This document shows positions 14,020-27,197 of a DNA stretch of 64,000 bases, piece after piece (within the stretch, counting starts at the first letter, position 1; every line of letters starts with the position of its first letter). A program made the translations under genes and the position numbers. The stretch is from NCBI GenBank assembly GCA_037833965.1, contig AP031351.1, positions 20,162,501-20,226,500 on the forward strand. Direction: 5' to 3'. The DNA is from Marchantia polymorpha subsp. ruderalis (Eukaryota > Streptophyta > Marchantiopsida > Marchantiales > Marchantiaceae). Under the pieces are notes generated by a model, which worked only from the letters and a program-made list of their open reading frames with translations, did no database searches and was not told where the DNA came from.

Positions 14020-14480
14020 TGCACCTAACGACTGTCACAACGTGCCTCTTTTTCACAAACGCTTTGAAAAGGCATAATATATGCATGTAATGCTCATCAT
14101 CAACCCAAACAAAATCGGGTGCACTAATATGATATGTACAACTATTCAAAATCTCCACTGCATTTGATCCTACAGTACCTAATTCTGCGATCATATCACC
14201 TAATGACTGTCACAGTTTGACTCCATTCACAAACGGTTTAGACACAGAGTATATACAGGTCGCACTCATAGCCTAAAGATTTAAAAGGCTACTATATCAC
14301 ATTCAATAGATCATGAAGCTTTTTGAATCTTTCTAACAGAAAGCCGTCTTGATGCCGGTCATTGTGAATGTTTTTCACGACTCTCTGAACAATCGTCTCA
14401 TGACTGTCAACTTTGCATGTCTTTACAAGCGGTTTAGGACAGAATATATTCAGACGACACTCATCATCTCTGCCATCGTG
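14020..14480. repeat. Degenerate repeat cluster, about three units
   Basis: A block with GACTGTCA, then a variable stretch, then CAAACGGTTTA or a variant, then an ATATA-like run, then ACTCATCAT or a variant occurs near 14,030, 14,205 and 14,400. Spacing is about 175-195 bp. The copies are strongly diverged, so this is either an old tandem duplication or fragments of a transposon. No ORF runs through all three. Confidence 0.45.
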
Positions 14481-16290
14481 ACAGGTTATAAAATTAAACC
14501 GGAATGTCGTTGGTTTACATTTGAGTAAATCATTTTGAGTACGGCATCTGAGACACTCACTCACCCACTGACAGTTGACTGTACGCTCCGGTCTTCGTCT
14601 TCTTCTGAATGCTGTCAGTGATTCTCAGTCCTTCTCTGCTCTTCCTCATCGTCGTTCTAACACAGCCACTGCCAATCACGTCTTGTATCCTTAACTGATT
14701 CACACCGTATAAAGATCAAAAACGTTTTCTGAGTGCAATGATGCCACACTCTACTCAATTGTAGCTGATCCAAGAGTAATAAACCAAACTCGAATAATTA
14801 CGGGATTCAATGGACCTGGCTTCTTGCAACAAAAAGTCAAGTCAAGTCACGTCCATTCGGCAACAAACTGTATCTAGTTTGAACGCTTGATCTTAGCCAA
14901 TGAACGCTCTCATTCAAGTACACATGACTAGACTCTGGTGTACGTATATGGCGCACTCTTGCCCGCTACCTTAGAACCTGTCTCTTTGATTCAAAGCCTA
15001 TCTATCATCCTGGACTTCTTGAGCTGAATTGTAGTACACATATATTGTTGTAGTAAGTATATTAGAACCTGCCATGATCTGCTCTACCATCCCCATGATC
15101 TTGGATGCTGTACGTGTAACCATCGTATAGTACGTATGTATAAATATCCCCACCTGCCCAGCATTGTCTCTAGCTCATACCAGTACACATGAGGTAGGGA
15201 TGTTTTTGTCCGGTTTCCAGGGTACTCAAGTACGTCAGTATGGACTCTCCAATCCCCGATCTGCTGGCTTGTCATTCACATCGTACATATGTATAAGCAA
15301 AAGTATGAATAAATTACAAGATCGTACTGTGATTAATTCTAGCAATCAAGTGTACGGCTAAGAAATGATCACAGCTAGAGGGGTCGTGTGGAATGGTACG
15401 TACGTATTTATACTCGTCCTTTTCCACTTTTCTTCTCTTTGACCCTGCCTTAGTTTTTACCGACAGCATGATTAGAGATTATTTGCGATATTGTAGTTGG
15501 TTCCCATACCACTTTATGGCCTTTGTACTTATGAAAAGTATAGTCTATCCTATCCCTAATCTATAGATTGTAATGTACGTACAATGCAGTGCTTGCTTTT
15601 TGTATCTTCTCTTCTGTGTACTTTGAACCTCCTCCTTCGATCCAATCTGTTTGTGTGTGATAGTCCTAGATCTCGAGAATGTTATCACAAGCAAGGGTAT
15701 ATCCATGATGCAGGTGATGTGATGTGTTGTGAACCGTTCATCACGTCATATACAGCAGCAGCAGATAGCAAGGTTTGGTGTCAGAAAATTGTCCAGAAAT
15801 ACTGTATTCATTTGGCATTAGAAAGTATCGTGTGAGATTATGAATCGAGAAGTATATAGATTGAAACCTCGACATTTCAGATACTCAATCAAAGTTTATA
15901 ATTTGTTGTGGTACAAAAGCTCATAGTCGTCAGTGTTGGAGTCCGAGCGTCTATTCACCCCCAAACCAAGATAACTGTGATAACTCTCTTCCTTTTCGAA
16001 AATGAAATGGGTACTAGACACCTCTCCATAATCATGATCATTTATAGGCCGCTCGATCTTATCACCGTATATATATACACTTTGACCCTCCATCAGAAGA
16101 CTGCCCATATTTTATCCGTTTGTGTCCATGCGTTCAGGATCACCAGTAAAACCTCGTGGGATGGTATGTCTCTACTCCTTCTTTCCTATTCGATACTTTG
16201 TGATGTTTTCACGAGCGTACTTTGCGGCCAAATCTTTCCTTGAACTCCTCATAAAATTCCGTGCTGTTGGCGTCTTTCAAACCCAGAACC
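14481..16290. other. Intergenic DNA, nothing recognised
   Basis: Ordinary-composition DNA with short, unrelated ORFs (up to 111 codons). It ends at a sharp drop in GC near 16,290. Confidence 0.5.
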
Positions 16291-18950
16291 GAGGTAGAAA
16301 AATACATTTTTACAAATTAGAAATTAATTTTCCCTCTGTAAAATTAATTAAAAAATTATCTATAATCTTTATGTATGCAGTAAGCCAAATTAAAATATGG
16401 ATATCATCATGCAAAATCATATCTCTAGAAAACATAATACTCCATTCAATATCAATGTTTCTTGAAAAATTAATCACTTTAAATTAGATCAACAATGACA
16501 TATATATTCATTGTTTAAAATTTGAACATAAAGCTGAAATTTTCAACTCTACAACACTATTACTGTTTGAAAAGCACTCTTGTCTTCTTGGACAATTTTG
16601 TATCGTTACAACGTTATGTCAATATTCACTTTGTCTTCAACATCAAAAAATAAACAGAAAAACAAACTAATCATTTCGATAATAAAAAGTGTACTGCAAC
16701 TGTGATCCAAGATTTTGATCCACGAGAGATAATCAGCTTGTTGATGAACTATATGCCAAAGATATGTCTATACAACTCATTAAAGAATGTTAATAAAATG
16801 TAGATTTCATGAAATGTTTTTTATCACATTTTTTATATTATAGAATTATTTTACATTTTTTACAATTTCAAATAGTTAAAGTTTTATTCAAATTGATCAA
16901 TACTTTAGAATTGAATGTATTGGATATGCTAAAATTCAAATATACAATCATCTCATACTTATATTTGATTTGAGAAAAAATTCTACTATAAGCGGTAAAA
17001 AATATCTCAAATCATATTGAAATTAAAAATTCTGGATTAAAAACAAAGTGTTAAAGGTTACAATATGTGATAAGGTTATGTTAAAAGAATCTGATAATCT
17101 ATACATGCTAGACTATATTACTGATTTTTAAGTGAAATGATTAATATACAACATTATAACTTACGAAACATAATTAATAATCACTTCACGCTCCTTGGCA
17201 ATATAAGTTTGTTACTTGTCATAAGTAAGGTTTGAATTTTGTAAAAAATATTTTATTTGTAATTATACTAGTAAAATTTTTGATATTGGAATTCTGATTT
17301 TTGAAGATAAACTTGAATAATTACATAGTGACGTATGGAATTATTCTCAAAAGTCTTGCTCTTTAGTAAGTTATCTTATGTATCATTCATTGATCATTTG
17401 ATGACTTAGTATTTGTGTGAATTTACTTTTTTTCTCACAAAAGTCTAAGATCTATACAAATTTCAAAATTAAAATGTTAAAGTTTAAAAATTTAGACTAA
17501 AAGTTAACACAATGTGAATTATCAATGTACAAATAATGGCAAAAAATATTCTTATGAGGAATTTACATTATGTTTTGATGTTTAAGAAGTTGTTAATATC
17601 TTCAATTTTTTATCTTTTATAAATATAGGCTATTTTGATATAATGACTTTCAAAAATATAACTGTATTTTTTAACACCAATAATTTGTTATTTCAGCATG
17701 AATCATCATTGATCTTTACAATTGCATAACATTATTTTATTACTTTTACAAAATTAATAAATTATATGTAAAGTTTATTTTATATTACTTTTGCTCACAT
17801 CTTAATGATCTGCGATCATGTTCATATTAAATCCAATCAAAACAAGATGTAAACATATCCATTTATGTAAAAAAAATCTACATATAAAATTTTATAAACC
17901 AGAATGATATGAATCATTTGTTTTCAATTAATGCATGCGAAAAAAATTAAATGAACAGTTTATAATTTCAGAAGTATATAATGATACTTATGTTTTAATA
18001 TTTTATGATACTCATCAACGAAATAAGATTGATTCTATCTGATATCAATTAATACTTGATGAGCATCAAAACTTCAACTGAAAAATGATACCAATGACAT
18101 GTAATAATTCTTCATATGTATTTATGGTAATCATATCAATTGACAAAGATATTTTGTTCTATACGATTGCACTAAAATCTCATTTTATTATGCTATGATT
18201 TTTTATTGCAAATCAGTAAAACTTCATTTTTTATTTGTATTGAAATATCAATATTTTATATATTTATAAAGAATACTTGTCTAACATTAAAAATATATAT
18301 GAAGTTACATTAATGTAAAAAAACATATTGGAAACATAAAATATATATTTTTGATTTTAATATTATGTAAAAACATGAAATAACTTCAACAGTTAATACT
18401 ATTATGATGTTGAGTTCTTTCATAAAATTAAATTTAAGAATAAATATATTAACAAATTCTTTAAAAACATGAAGATATCTGATTTTTTTTTAAATAAAAA
18501 TGTTCTATTATTGAATAATAAATTCTAATGATAAAATTTCTAATTTAAATGATTAATAATAAAACATATTAGATGACTTTTGGTTTCAATCAATAACTAA
18601 TGTACTTTTACAAAACTAGACTATATAGAAAATTTTAATATTTTTTTCTATTTATAAACACTTTTAAGATTGTTTGAATTTTATCTTATTAAGGTAACAG
18701 AAGAGTTGTGTATCTGAAAATATTTATTTTTATTTTTATTTTATAAATGAAATACGTAAAATTTTCATGTAATACAAAAAGCTAATTTAAACACATGATC
18801 AATTTTTTGACCATTAATCAAACAAAAAGATTATAACAATGAATAAAAATATTTTCTAGCATGAACTATAATCAAACCTTCATTTTCTTGAAAATCATTT
18901 ATAATTTCAAAACTAAACAAAAAATGTTGCATTTGGTTTGGCATTAAGAA
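16290..18950. other. AT-rich desert I, no gene
   Basis: Composition falls abruptly to roughly one-fifth G+C by eye and stays there. No ORF of note, no recognisable transposon protein and no tandem repeat. The right end merges into the LTR of copia copy 0. It probably represents very old transposon DNA decayed by C-to-T mutation, but nothing in it can be aligned by eye. Confidence 0.7.
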
Positions 18951-19199
18951 ACCAAAAATCATCAACAGTAAATAAGTTCACGACACACACTTGCCAACAC
19001 ACTAGACACACAGTATAACGTGGTTCATACTTCGGATTACTACGTCCATGGAAAAAGCACACGCAATTGAATTTTTTATTGCAGTGAAAAGCAGCATTGC
19101 AGTACAAAAACCTTGGGTTATATAATCAGCACTGTCTAACCTCCTAGTTATAAATAGCTAAAGTCCGAGGTTATTTCTTGACCGAAGTGAACCTCAACA
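18950..19199 (-). repeat. 3' LTR of copia copy 0
   Basis: Reading the minus strand, the LTR starts TGTTGAGG at 19,199. It is preceded by the purine-rich tract AAGGGAGAGAT (about 19,200-19,211), a good polypurine tract. The segment contains the ACGTGG..(n)..TACGTCCA block common in plant copia LTRs and aligns to 23,503-23,719 and 26,982-27,197. The low-coordinate end is uncertain because the terminal TG/CA is mutated. Confidence 0.65.
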
Positions 19200-19550
19200 A
19201 TCTCTCCCTTAATTCATGTTAAAGAAATAATCACTTCTGAAACCTATATTATTGATCTACATATAATTTTAAACATAATCCTAACATAATGCCACTTTTT
19301 ACAAAAGAGTTTATTAGAAACAAGCCATAGTCATTAGAGGATAGAGTAATAATATAAAGAGTTCAAAAAATTTTCATCGAGGGTATAAAAACCTTATAAC
19401 CTATATAATTATTTCATACACAGTTTTAGAAAGAAATCTAATACAAGATCTCTCTTCACATAAGAGTTAATTGAAACTAAGTAATAGCTATCACAGAATA
19501 GAATAATTAAATAAAGTGATAATTGAATATATCATGCTAGCAAATTCTAC

Positions 19551-20560
19551 TTGTGTTACACATACACAACCTGCATAGTAACACTTGAACATCTCTTAAA
19601 AAATAACTTTGATCAACGCATCAACTGGATTGAATTTACCGCAATCTTGACTAACTCAATCATGTCGATGTGCTTCACACCGCTGTCCATGAAATCATTC
19701 ACAACCAAATTTAGAGCAGTATGGCTATCACAATGAAGATTGGCCACGCCCAAAGAAATTGTATCATACTTTGCTACATGCGAAAAACATTGTTGTAGTT
19801 CACACTTTTCTCCTATGTGAAACCTCTAGCCACTGATCTGACTTTGAAGATTTTTGCCTCATCAACTGTTGATTTGTCCTTGAGACTTTACATCCACTTG
19901 GAATCGATTAAAGCCTACTCCGCATAAAGCTTAACCAGCTGTCACGTCTTGTTATCCATAAAAAAATTGCATTTCCTGCTCATAGCAAAATCTTCCTCAA
20001 GCTTATTGACCTAAACTTGAGCTTTATTGTAGGAAGAGTTTCTGATTCTTCCAAGATCAATCTAATACCATCCACATAATCTTTATCAATATCACAATCT
20101 TTGAGAATGGATGAGTTGACCCACACCTCATATCTTTTAGGAGCTCTATTAGCATGATTCGATGATACTACAATAGAAATTCTCGGTTAAAATCCATCGT
20201 CTGGTGTAGATATATGAGTCTCAACTACAATAACTTGCTCCTGTAGTTCTTGATCATAGGAAACTTCACTAGTACCTGTGCTACTTTTTGATCATTTATC
20301 ACATAATGATCAAACTCCTCGACAACTATATCCGTGATTGGAGATTTTTTCTTATCCTTACGAAGAGTTTGAGAACTCTCCTCCTCTTTCAATGATTTTA
20401 GCTCATTGAAAAAAACATTACTACTGACAAAAATCTTACACTCGATACCATAACCTACAATGCCTTTACCAACATAATTTTGACAAAAATTAGAATTTTT
20501 AATGGCAATTTTTGTGAAGATTTTCTTGTTCTCCGTCATCTTTCAACTCTCCATAAGTTG
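19551..20560 (-). pseudogene. Copia copy 0 polyprotein remnant
   Basis: Minus-strand translation gives broken pieces matching copia copy 1. The RNase H end includes a VKHID motif like that of copy 1 at 28,325-28,597. The region around 20,230-20,560 matches the integrase C-terminus/linker of copy 1 (31,650-31,980). Several frameshifts and stops are present and the RT catalytic core is deleted. It is not functional. Confidence 0.6.
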
Positions 20561-21361
20561 CCTCAATGATACCCATTTTGATTATGAATTATCAAAAAAT
20601 TTGTAGAAAAAAATATTTACAAATGGAATATTTTTCCATATAGAATATTTTATACATATGAAGTATTCAGATGAAATATTCCGGGAGCTATCTATTTATA
20701 TTTTTCAAAATAAAATTAAAGTATTGTCGGTTGGATTATCTAAGAGGAAAATGTACTTCATAACGCACTCCACGCATTCCTCAATTTGTCTTAAGATTCA
20801 GTTTTGTAAGATCGGATGCTGTATGGATGAAATAGTGTTATTAGTAGCCAAGTGTAATGATAGATAAATACTAAAATGGAGCTTAATGGTAAAGATCCGA
20901 TCCCACAAGGACAAAAACAACACAATGAGTACCAATTGTCACGTATTTAACAATCTATTGAGGAGTTTGAATTCTCAGGCTACTGTCACTCCCATAAGTA
21001 CTGCAGGTGTTCGACTCGGAGGTCTCTCAGAGGACACACAATGCAGCGTAAGACACACACACACCTAAAACAAGCAATTGCAACAACTCAGAGGTCAATC
21101 GCGATCTCAACTTAAGATTCAGGGGGAAATTTTCCAAGGAATACACTTAGAGTATCTGCAGGCTGCTGCCAATTACAAATTTGCTTAAATTCTGTCACTA
21201 GCCAATCGCTATTTCAGAACATTCAAATTAGGGCTCCTACTTCGGATACGGTATCTTCGACAAACCGAAGTACCTCTCACGAGGTGACCAACACACTCAA
21301 CTCATAAACGCGAAGAGAATACAAAGTTCCGAAACTGAGAAACTAAATTGAGAAAAGACCC

Positions 21362-21384
21362 CCAAGGCCTTGGACTACTTTATT
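21362..21384 (-). promoter_or_regulatory. Conserved AATAAA box and palindrome of element A
   Basis: On the minus strand GGAATAAAG precedes the perfect 12-bp palindrome CCAAGGCCTTGG by a few bases. The same pair occurs in B, C and D at the same place relative to the ORF end. It could be a polyadenylation site or a TATA-plus-start-site hairpin. Confidence 0.6.
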
Positions 21385-21478
21385 CCTAACCACCAAAACT
21401 GTCACCCGCTGCGATGCCACCACCAAACAGGTCCTACACCTGCGGAATCGGCGGTTGCCTTGCCCCCTAACTTACAAC

Positions 21479-21545
21479 CAAAACCTAACCCTAACCCTAA
21501 TCCGAAACCTAATCCTAAACCTAAATCAAAACCTAACCCTAAATT
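21479..21545 (+). repeat. Telomere-like interstitial tract
   Basis: About ten imperfect hexa/heptamers of the type CCTAAC, CCTAAT, CCTAAA (plant telomere CCCTAAA is the nearest known repeat) lie within element A. Four or so units are exact CCCTAA. The tract is a local feature of A: the matching place in B lacks it. Confidence 0.75.
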
Positions 21546-23502
21546 GAGCCGCCAGCTTATCTATCAGCTCTAGGTCCAGGACTGAGGCTAAAAATTTGCA
21601 TGCATGTGAGGCCGGCTGATACCAACAACCCTACCAAATTTCAGCTCCAACCAACACTCCAGTGCAAAGATATGGCTCCCGCAAGATCCCTGATCCAAGG
21701 CCGAAGTACCTCACCAAAGTTCGAAGTCTGAGGTATGAGGTCCCTTTAGACGAAGACACTTCTGAATTCCAAAGTCCAAAGTACCTTACGGCAGAAGTGT
21801 GAGGTACCTCACCGCCAAAGTCCAAAGTACCTCACCGAAGTCTGAAGTACCTCACTGAAGTACAAAGTTCGAGGTCCCTTCGGAGGAAGTCTCTTCCAAG
21901 CCTTCGCCTATCCATAGCAGCCACTTTTGACACTCATAACTCAGTAATCCCTTATCCGATTCAATAATTCTTGGGCTCGTTAGAACAAGCGTGCAAAGTT
22001 CTATTTATCAAGACCCTAACTAAGTCAAGTTGTTACTAATTGAAAACGTTATGAGGTATTTACTCTATTAGATCTCTCAAACTTCTCATTTCAAGAAAGA
22101 AAAGAAAACTAGGTTACCACACCAAGGTGTTGATCATGGTTAGCTTAGGTGAGATTAAATCTAGCTAGTTATAACTAAGTTTATGTCAAAATGACTAAGT
22201 AAGCTATAATGTTTATACTTGGCAAAAAATAAGGAGAGTTATAAAAAATTTGGATGTACAATTCTATATTGTTTTTTACAAAAGTCTAGATTCCAAAAAA
22301 AAAGTATTTTGATTTCATGTTTAATTTTGATTGGTTTGACCAAGTATTTGGAATTTCATTGATCATACTAAGTCTAATGTTGATTTAGTGGCAAGTGGAG
22401 GTTCTAAAAGTTAGAAAGTCACAAATGGCATGCTACGACCTCAATCTATGTATTAGTAAACTTTTAGAAAGTTTAGGAGGTCAATGACATGTTACCACGT
22501 ATTGAGAACTAGTCAAACTTACTATGGTTTATCTTTGTAAAAGTAGTGTTGACAAGAATTAGCAATTGTTACTATGATAGATTCTTAAGTAGTATATATA
22601 TACAAAGATATAGATAAACTCTTAATCAAGTTTGAAGATTGCATGTGTTAATACTTGTTTCGTATATGAAAAAGTAACTTTTTCAGCATCTTGGAGTGTG
22701 AATTGTTGATGTGTGAATTTGATCGATGAATTTAGGATATGAGGATGTGAGAGTGTTTGGGATATGAGTAAGAAGAAGAATCCTAGTCTTCTACAACAAT
22801 GATAAGCTACCGCAAATCCATCTGAGTCAAACTTGAGTATGAGTCATCTCGGAGGTTGCAGTACACAATGATATGCGGTTGATCAATAGTTATCCTAGTT
22901 CCCTGCTACCTCCTTGTACACATGTCCTCTCAAAATCTCGGATCGACAATGCTTTATCTCGAGCTTTTTTTTTGTCTATACCTTGTTTAGATTACTATCA
23001 CATACTCATATGAACTTTTTTGGCTAAACGTGATCTTTTGGAAAAGGTACGCCATGAGACACTACGAATCAAAACTTTTCCGACGTCTTGTACATTTTTC
23101 CCTCAGACCTCTGCTTGCAGCTCAATCTCACCTCGAAGTCAAACTTCTTCTTGACAAACTGGAACTACTTGAACTTCAAACTTTGATTGTACTAACAAGA
23201 AAAATGTTGAACTTCTTTGATAGAATTTACATCACTGTCAAAATCAAAACATAGCGTCATTGTCAAACCTTTGTCAAAATTTTGTCACCATTAAAAACAC
23301 TACAACATTATCATAGACATAAACAATGTCATTGTCAGATGGAAGTAATGTTAGTAACACTATCATCCACTTGTGTCATCAACTTCTACCAAATCTTTGA
23401 CTCAAAAAAATCAGTCAAACGTCCATTTTTTCAAAAACAATCAAACGTCCAAATGCTCTTCTATCAATTTGTCAGGATTAAAAATCTGAGAATCATCATC
23501 AG

Positions 23503-23719
23503 TAAGTAAGTCCAAGGCGCACAACAATCAACACAAGAGACACAACATACTACGTGATTCGCTCTTTCGAGAGCTACGTCCACGAAGGAAGGCTTATGCG
23601 AATGAGTTTACTACAATTGTGAAAAATAGTAATGTAGTACATATCATTGGATATATATATATCCTAGCTATAAATAGCTATAACCTGAAATTACTTCTTA
23701 AACAAAATCAACCTCAATT
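23503..23719 (-). repeat. 5' LTR of copia copy 0 (degenerate)
   Basis: Aligns with the LTRs at 18,950-19,199 and 26,982-27,197. It contains the TACGTGATTC...TACGTCCACG block and AGCTATAAATAGCTAT, a likely TATA-type box near palindromic in form. The terminal CTCAACA has decayed to CTCAATT. Confidence 0.55.
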
Positions 23720-25850
23720 CAATAGGTTGTAATTTGTACATGTAAGAACATTATTTTTATAATAAAATAAAATGTTAAAAACAATAAATATCTAGTTAAT
23801 GGTTTTCAATAATTGAATTTGATTATTTGAAATTCAGTACAATAAGTAATCATTTGAAAACAATTATAGGATATATGATCTAAAAAAAATTAGTTGATTT
23901 TATACTATATATTTCAAAAATAAGTTAAAAATATCTCTTGCATCATAGTTTATTGCAAATCTAGTGCTCTCGGATAATATTCAATAAAGCTAAAAAATCT
24001 ACACAGAATAATATAATAGTTCCGGAAATATAGACTTTAGATAATTCTAGAAAATTTTAGATATTTTCACCTTTGTATTGAAGTATTTCACTATTAAAAA
24101 AATCTCAAATATTATTTTTTTGTTTCTTTATTTATATGTCTAAGTTTGATGTTATTAAACAAAATAAAAATAAGCCATTCTAAAGATTAGCATCAAAATA
24201 GTTTTAATATATATCAAACTTTTACTTCTTTTTTATTGAGTTTAAAATTTTATAAAAAAATCTTTTAAATTTTAAAAATTCTTGAATTTTAATCATGAAA
24301 ACTTTAATTAAAATAATAAAATAATTTATAAACAAAAATTGCATAATTTTGTAAATTGAATTTTATGACTCCACAGAATTTAATTTACAAATAAATCGTA
24401 AAGTTATGGTATCTAATTAATTCTGATATTCAATATTCATTTGAGACATGTTTTTTTTAAATTTGACGTTAATTTTATTTGATTTTAATAAAAAAAAATT
24501 GATTTTGAAATAGAGTTTAAAAAGCTTCAATCATTATCTTAAATTCAAAATTTTTTCATTTAATTAAATGATGCGATTTTAAAAAAATTTTGATATCCTT
24601 TTGTTTAATTAAGAACCGAAATATATTCAAGTAATTTTCATATTATCCTGATATTGAGGATATGAAATAAAATAAAATTTCCTCATGTAATCATACCTTA
24701 TTTATTATATATATTCTACAACGTACATGCCAAATCAATAATTCCACTATTATTTCCATTCAGATGTAAATTTCATGCCTGTATATATTTTTTATAAAAC
24801 ATTTTTTCATGAAAAAACAGCAAAAGTAACCTTTTATATGTTTTTGTTTTCAAAAAATATGTATAAGTATAAGGCCATTTTTCAATTTTTAACCTCTTGT
24901 TGCAAAAATGTCATTTTTGCAAACCATTATATTGTGCTCAGGCAGATTAAAAAAATATTATAATATAGAATTATGCAAGAATCTGATTGCCATGTCATCA
25001 TTAATATTAGCAAATTTTTTTTAAAATATACTCTAAAATTGTATTATTCCAAAAAAAAGCTGAAAAAACATTAATTTCAAATAAAATTGGTAAATAACTT
25101 TGAAAAAAATGCTTACAAACTGAAGTATGTAATTTTCAAATACCAAACATATTAGTGTCGTACTATAATTTTTTCAATTTCAATTTATCCAAATTTAATT
25201 TGAGCTAATGGATTTTTTTTTCAACAGTCTTTTTTGAGCCATACAAATATTGATACTATAATAGTATTACATAACATTAAATATCAAATAAAATATTTGT
25301 TCAAAAAATTGTAATATACAACTTCACAATTGTTGAGAAAAATTAGCAAGATCACAAATCCAAATTTAATCACTCTTCTTAAGTTTTTATTTATTTATTT
25401 ATTTTATACACTTGAAAACCTAAATCCAACTATTTGAAAATACTTATACTTAGAGATCTTTCATCTTCTAATCTATGCTAAACTTAGAATTACGAAATAT
25501 GACATGATTAATATGACTATGATTATTTTAGTAATCATAGTCAAATTAGTCATCTAATGAGGAGCCAATTTGATATATAACAATCTTACTTTAATATTAT
25601 AATTTAAAATTTTTAATCTTAAAAATTTATAAATGTTCTATGTGAATTAAATAACAAATTCTAACATAAATTATTTTCCAATCTATAGTCAACATGAACT
25701 AAATTATCATCAAAATTGATTTTTGTCAAGAATCGCAGAAAATGTAGAAAACTGTATAAAACCAACAAGAGAATACACATGATTGTCAACACTATGATCT
25801 ATGTTAATAGAAACCAGAGGGCTTTATTGATGAAAATCTGGAAGAAACTA
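23720..25850. other. AT-rich desert II, no gene
   Basis: Extremely AT-rich with poly-A/poly-T runs. Only one 62-codon ORF appears, without meaning. Nothing recognisable. Confidence 0.7.
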
Positions 25851-26970
25851 TGGCTTCTTGGTATTTCTAAAGAACAATTAAGATTGATTGATTAGCAAAA
25901 TCCTAAATCCTAAGTAGAGTTCATCTCTTTAAATCTACTTCAAACTTGATTTTGTACTTACAATCTCCTCATTAATCATATCATGTGAATAGTAAACTTT
26001 ATAATCCAAATGATTATTTTACAAACACGTATAGAAAAAAACCTAACACATTCTACTCTTTATATAAGAACTAATTAAGGATAAATCATAATAGAAACAT
26101 AAAAATAATAGAGTAACATACATATAATAAAAATTGCTAATGAAATTTCTATATGCTTCTCATGCAAAACTTCCAAAGTAACACAAGATCTAACAAAACT
26201 TGTATAATAAATAGTTTTGATTGCGCATCAGTTAGATTGAGTTTAACGTCAATCTTGACTAGTTCAATATTGCATTGAGCTAGTCAATAATATTCTTTTT
26301 AATAAATTTGTTATTAAAAAAATGCTGATAATATTATACATTAGTTGATTATTAGTTGATTAGTAACAATATGTAACGCATTTTTACTATCACAACGATT
26401 GACAAATTCTTGTTTCAATCTTATTTCAATTATAAGACTATTCAATGTGGCTACAAGTATATGTTATTGTCATCAAATAATTAATCTCTGGTATTTTTCA
26501 AGTACATAAAAATCCATTTCATTGTTATTGAATGCAACTTATTTCAATTTGACATGTATATGCTCACCTTGTACATAGCTAAAATATTATTAAGTCTTGT
26601 GCATATCATCATGTACATCATGATATGCACATAAGGTTGTTCATAGTTTTGTCATAGAAAAATGATGACATCATTTTCTTGTTAATATTATTGATTGGAC
26701 AGTAAGTTGCAACAAAATTTAAAGTGTGTTGCCAAAAATTGTCATAAATCTTAGAGATATATCATGGTATATCTATTGAACACACATAAAGTGTACTTGT
26801 CTTGATTCAATTATAGATTTATCTGTTTCAAATACTTATTATCATTTATCTATAATATGTTATTGGATTTATCCAGATCCTTCATCTTAAATGCAATTTT
26901 CAATAATTTTTGCATCTATTCATGTAAAATGAATTTTGTGTCAAAATAAAAATATTCTAATTGTAAAATT
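25850..26970 (-). pseudogene. Copia remnant between copies 0 and 1
   Basis: Minus-strand fragments align with copia copy 1. The stretch 26,140-26,270 resembles its RNase H end (28,335-28,465), and 26,500-26,650 resembles the RT/RNase H junction (30,385-30,550, the CTRPD..LAMG region). There are many stops. It abuts the 3' LTR of copy 1 without a visible LTR of its own. Confidence 0.55.
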
Positions 26971-26981
26971 CAAGATCACAG

Positions 26982-27197
26982 TGAACAAGTCAACAACACT
27001 AGAGACATACAAATAACGTGATTCATCCTCAAGTACTACGTCCATAGATTATACACTTGAAAGAGTTTACTACTTAAAGTGAAAAATATAATATTACTCG
27101 CAGAAGCATCAGGGTATATATACCCAAAGTAGACGACCAATCTTAGCTATAAATAGCTACACATGAGGTTACTCCTTAATCAAAGTTAACATCAACA
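26982..27197 (-). repeat. 3' LTR of copia copy 1
   Basis: Starts TGTTGATG on the minus strand at 27,197 and contains ACGTGATTC...TACGTCCATAG and AGCTATAAATAGCTA, as in copy 0. The other end has TGAACAAG at 26,982, consistent with a TG...CA LTR. Confidence 0.6.

Larger units (their letters stand above)
20853..22121 (-). mobile_element. Element A: short member of the TGTGGT...TTACA family
   Basis: Read on the minus strand it starts TGTGGTAACCTAG and ends in ATTACA. It is flanked by a perfect 5-bp duplication CCAAG (20,848-20,852 and 22,122-22,126). It aligns with element B along its 5' 250 bp, through a block near 21,960-22,060, and along its 3' 500 bp. Between these it has a tract built of GTACCTCAC/CGAAGT motifs and a telomere-like run. 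The AATAAA box and a CCAAGGCCTTGG palindrome (21,362-21,373) are kept. Only a trace of the family ORF's end remains, so this is an internally deleted, non-autonomous copy. Confidence 0.85.
20805..22860 (+). repeat. Degenerate solo LTR of the gypsy family, split by element A
   Basis: The piece 20,805-20,852 begins TGTAAGATCGGATG and the piece 22,122-22,860 ends GGAGGTTGCA. Together they align along their whole length, in plus orientation, with the 858-bp LTR of the young gypsy element at 32,646-40,492. There are many substitutions, mostly toward A/T, and small indels. No gag-pol or second LTR is adjacent, so it is a solo LTR. A convincing target duplication is no longer visible. Element A inserted into its CCAAG. 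Confidence 0.8.
18950..23719 (-). mobile_element. Decayed Ty1/copia element, copy 0 (minus strand)
   Basis: A degenerate retrotransposon with LTR-like segments at about 18,950-19,199 and 23,503-23,719. Internal remnants of RNase H lie at about 19,551-19,735 and of the integrase-to-RT region at about 19,765-20,560, in the same order as copia copy 1. The reverse-transcriptase core present in copy 1 is missing between 19,740 and 19,765. A Ty3/gypsy solo LTR (20,805-22,860), itself split by element A, lies inside it. The sequence from 22,861 to 23,500 is probably the remains of its gag/leader but cannot be translated through. Confidence 0.65.

Noticed and set aside
16290..18950. AT-rich DNA as an organelle-genome insertion
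   Set aside because: No organelle gene, rRNA or tRNA could be recognised, and the flanks are transposons.
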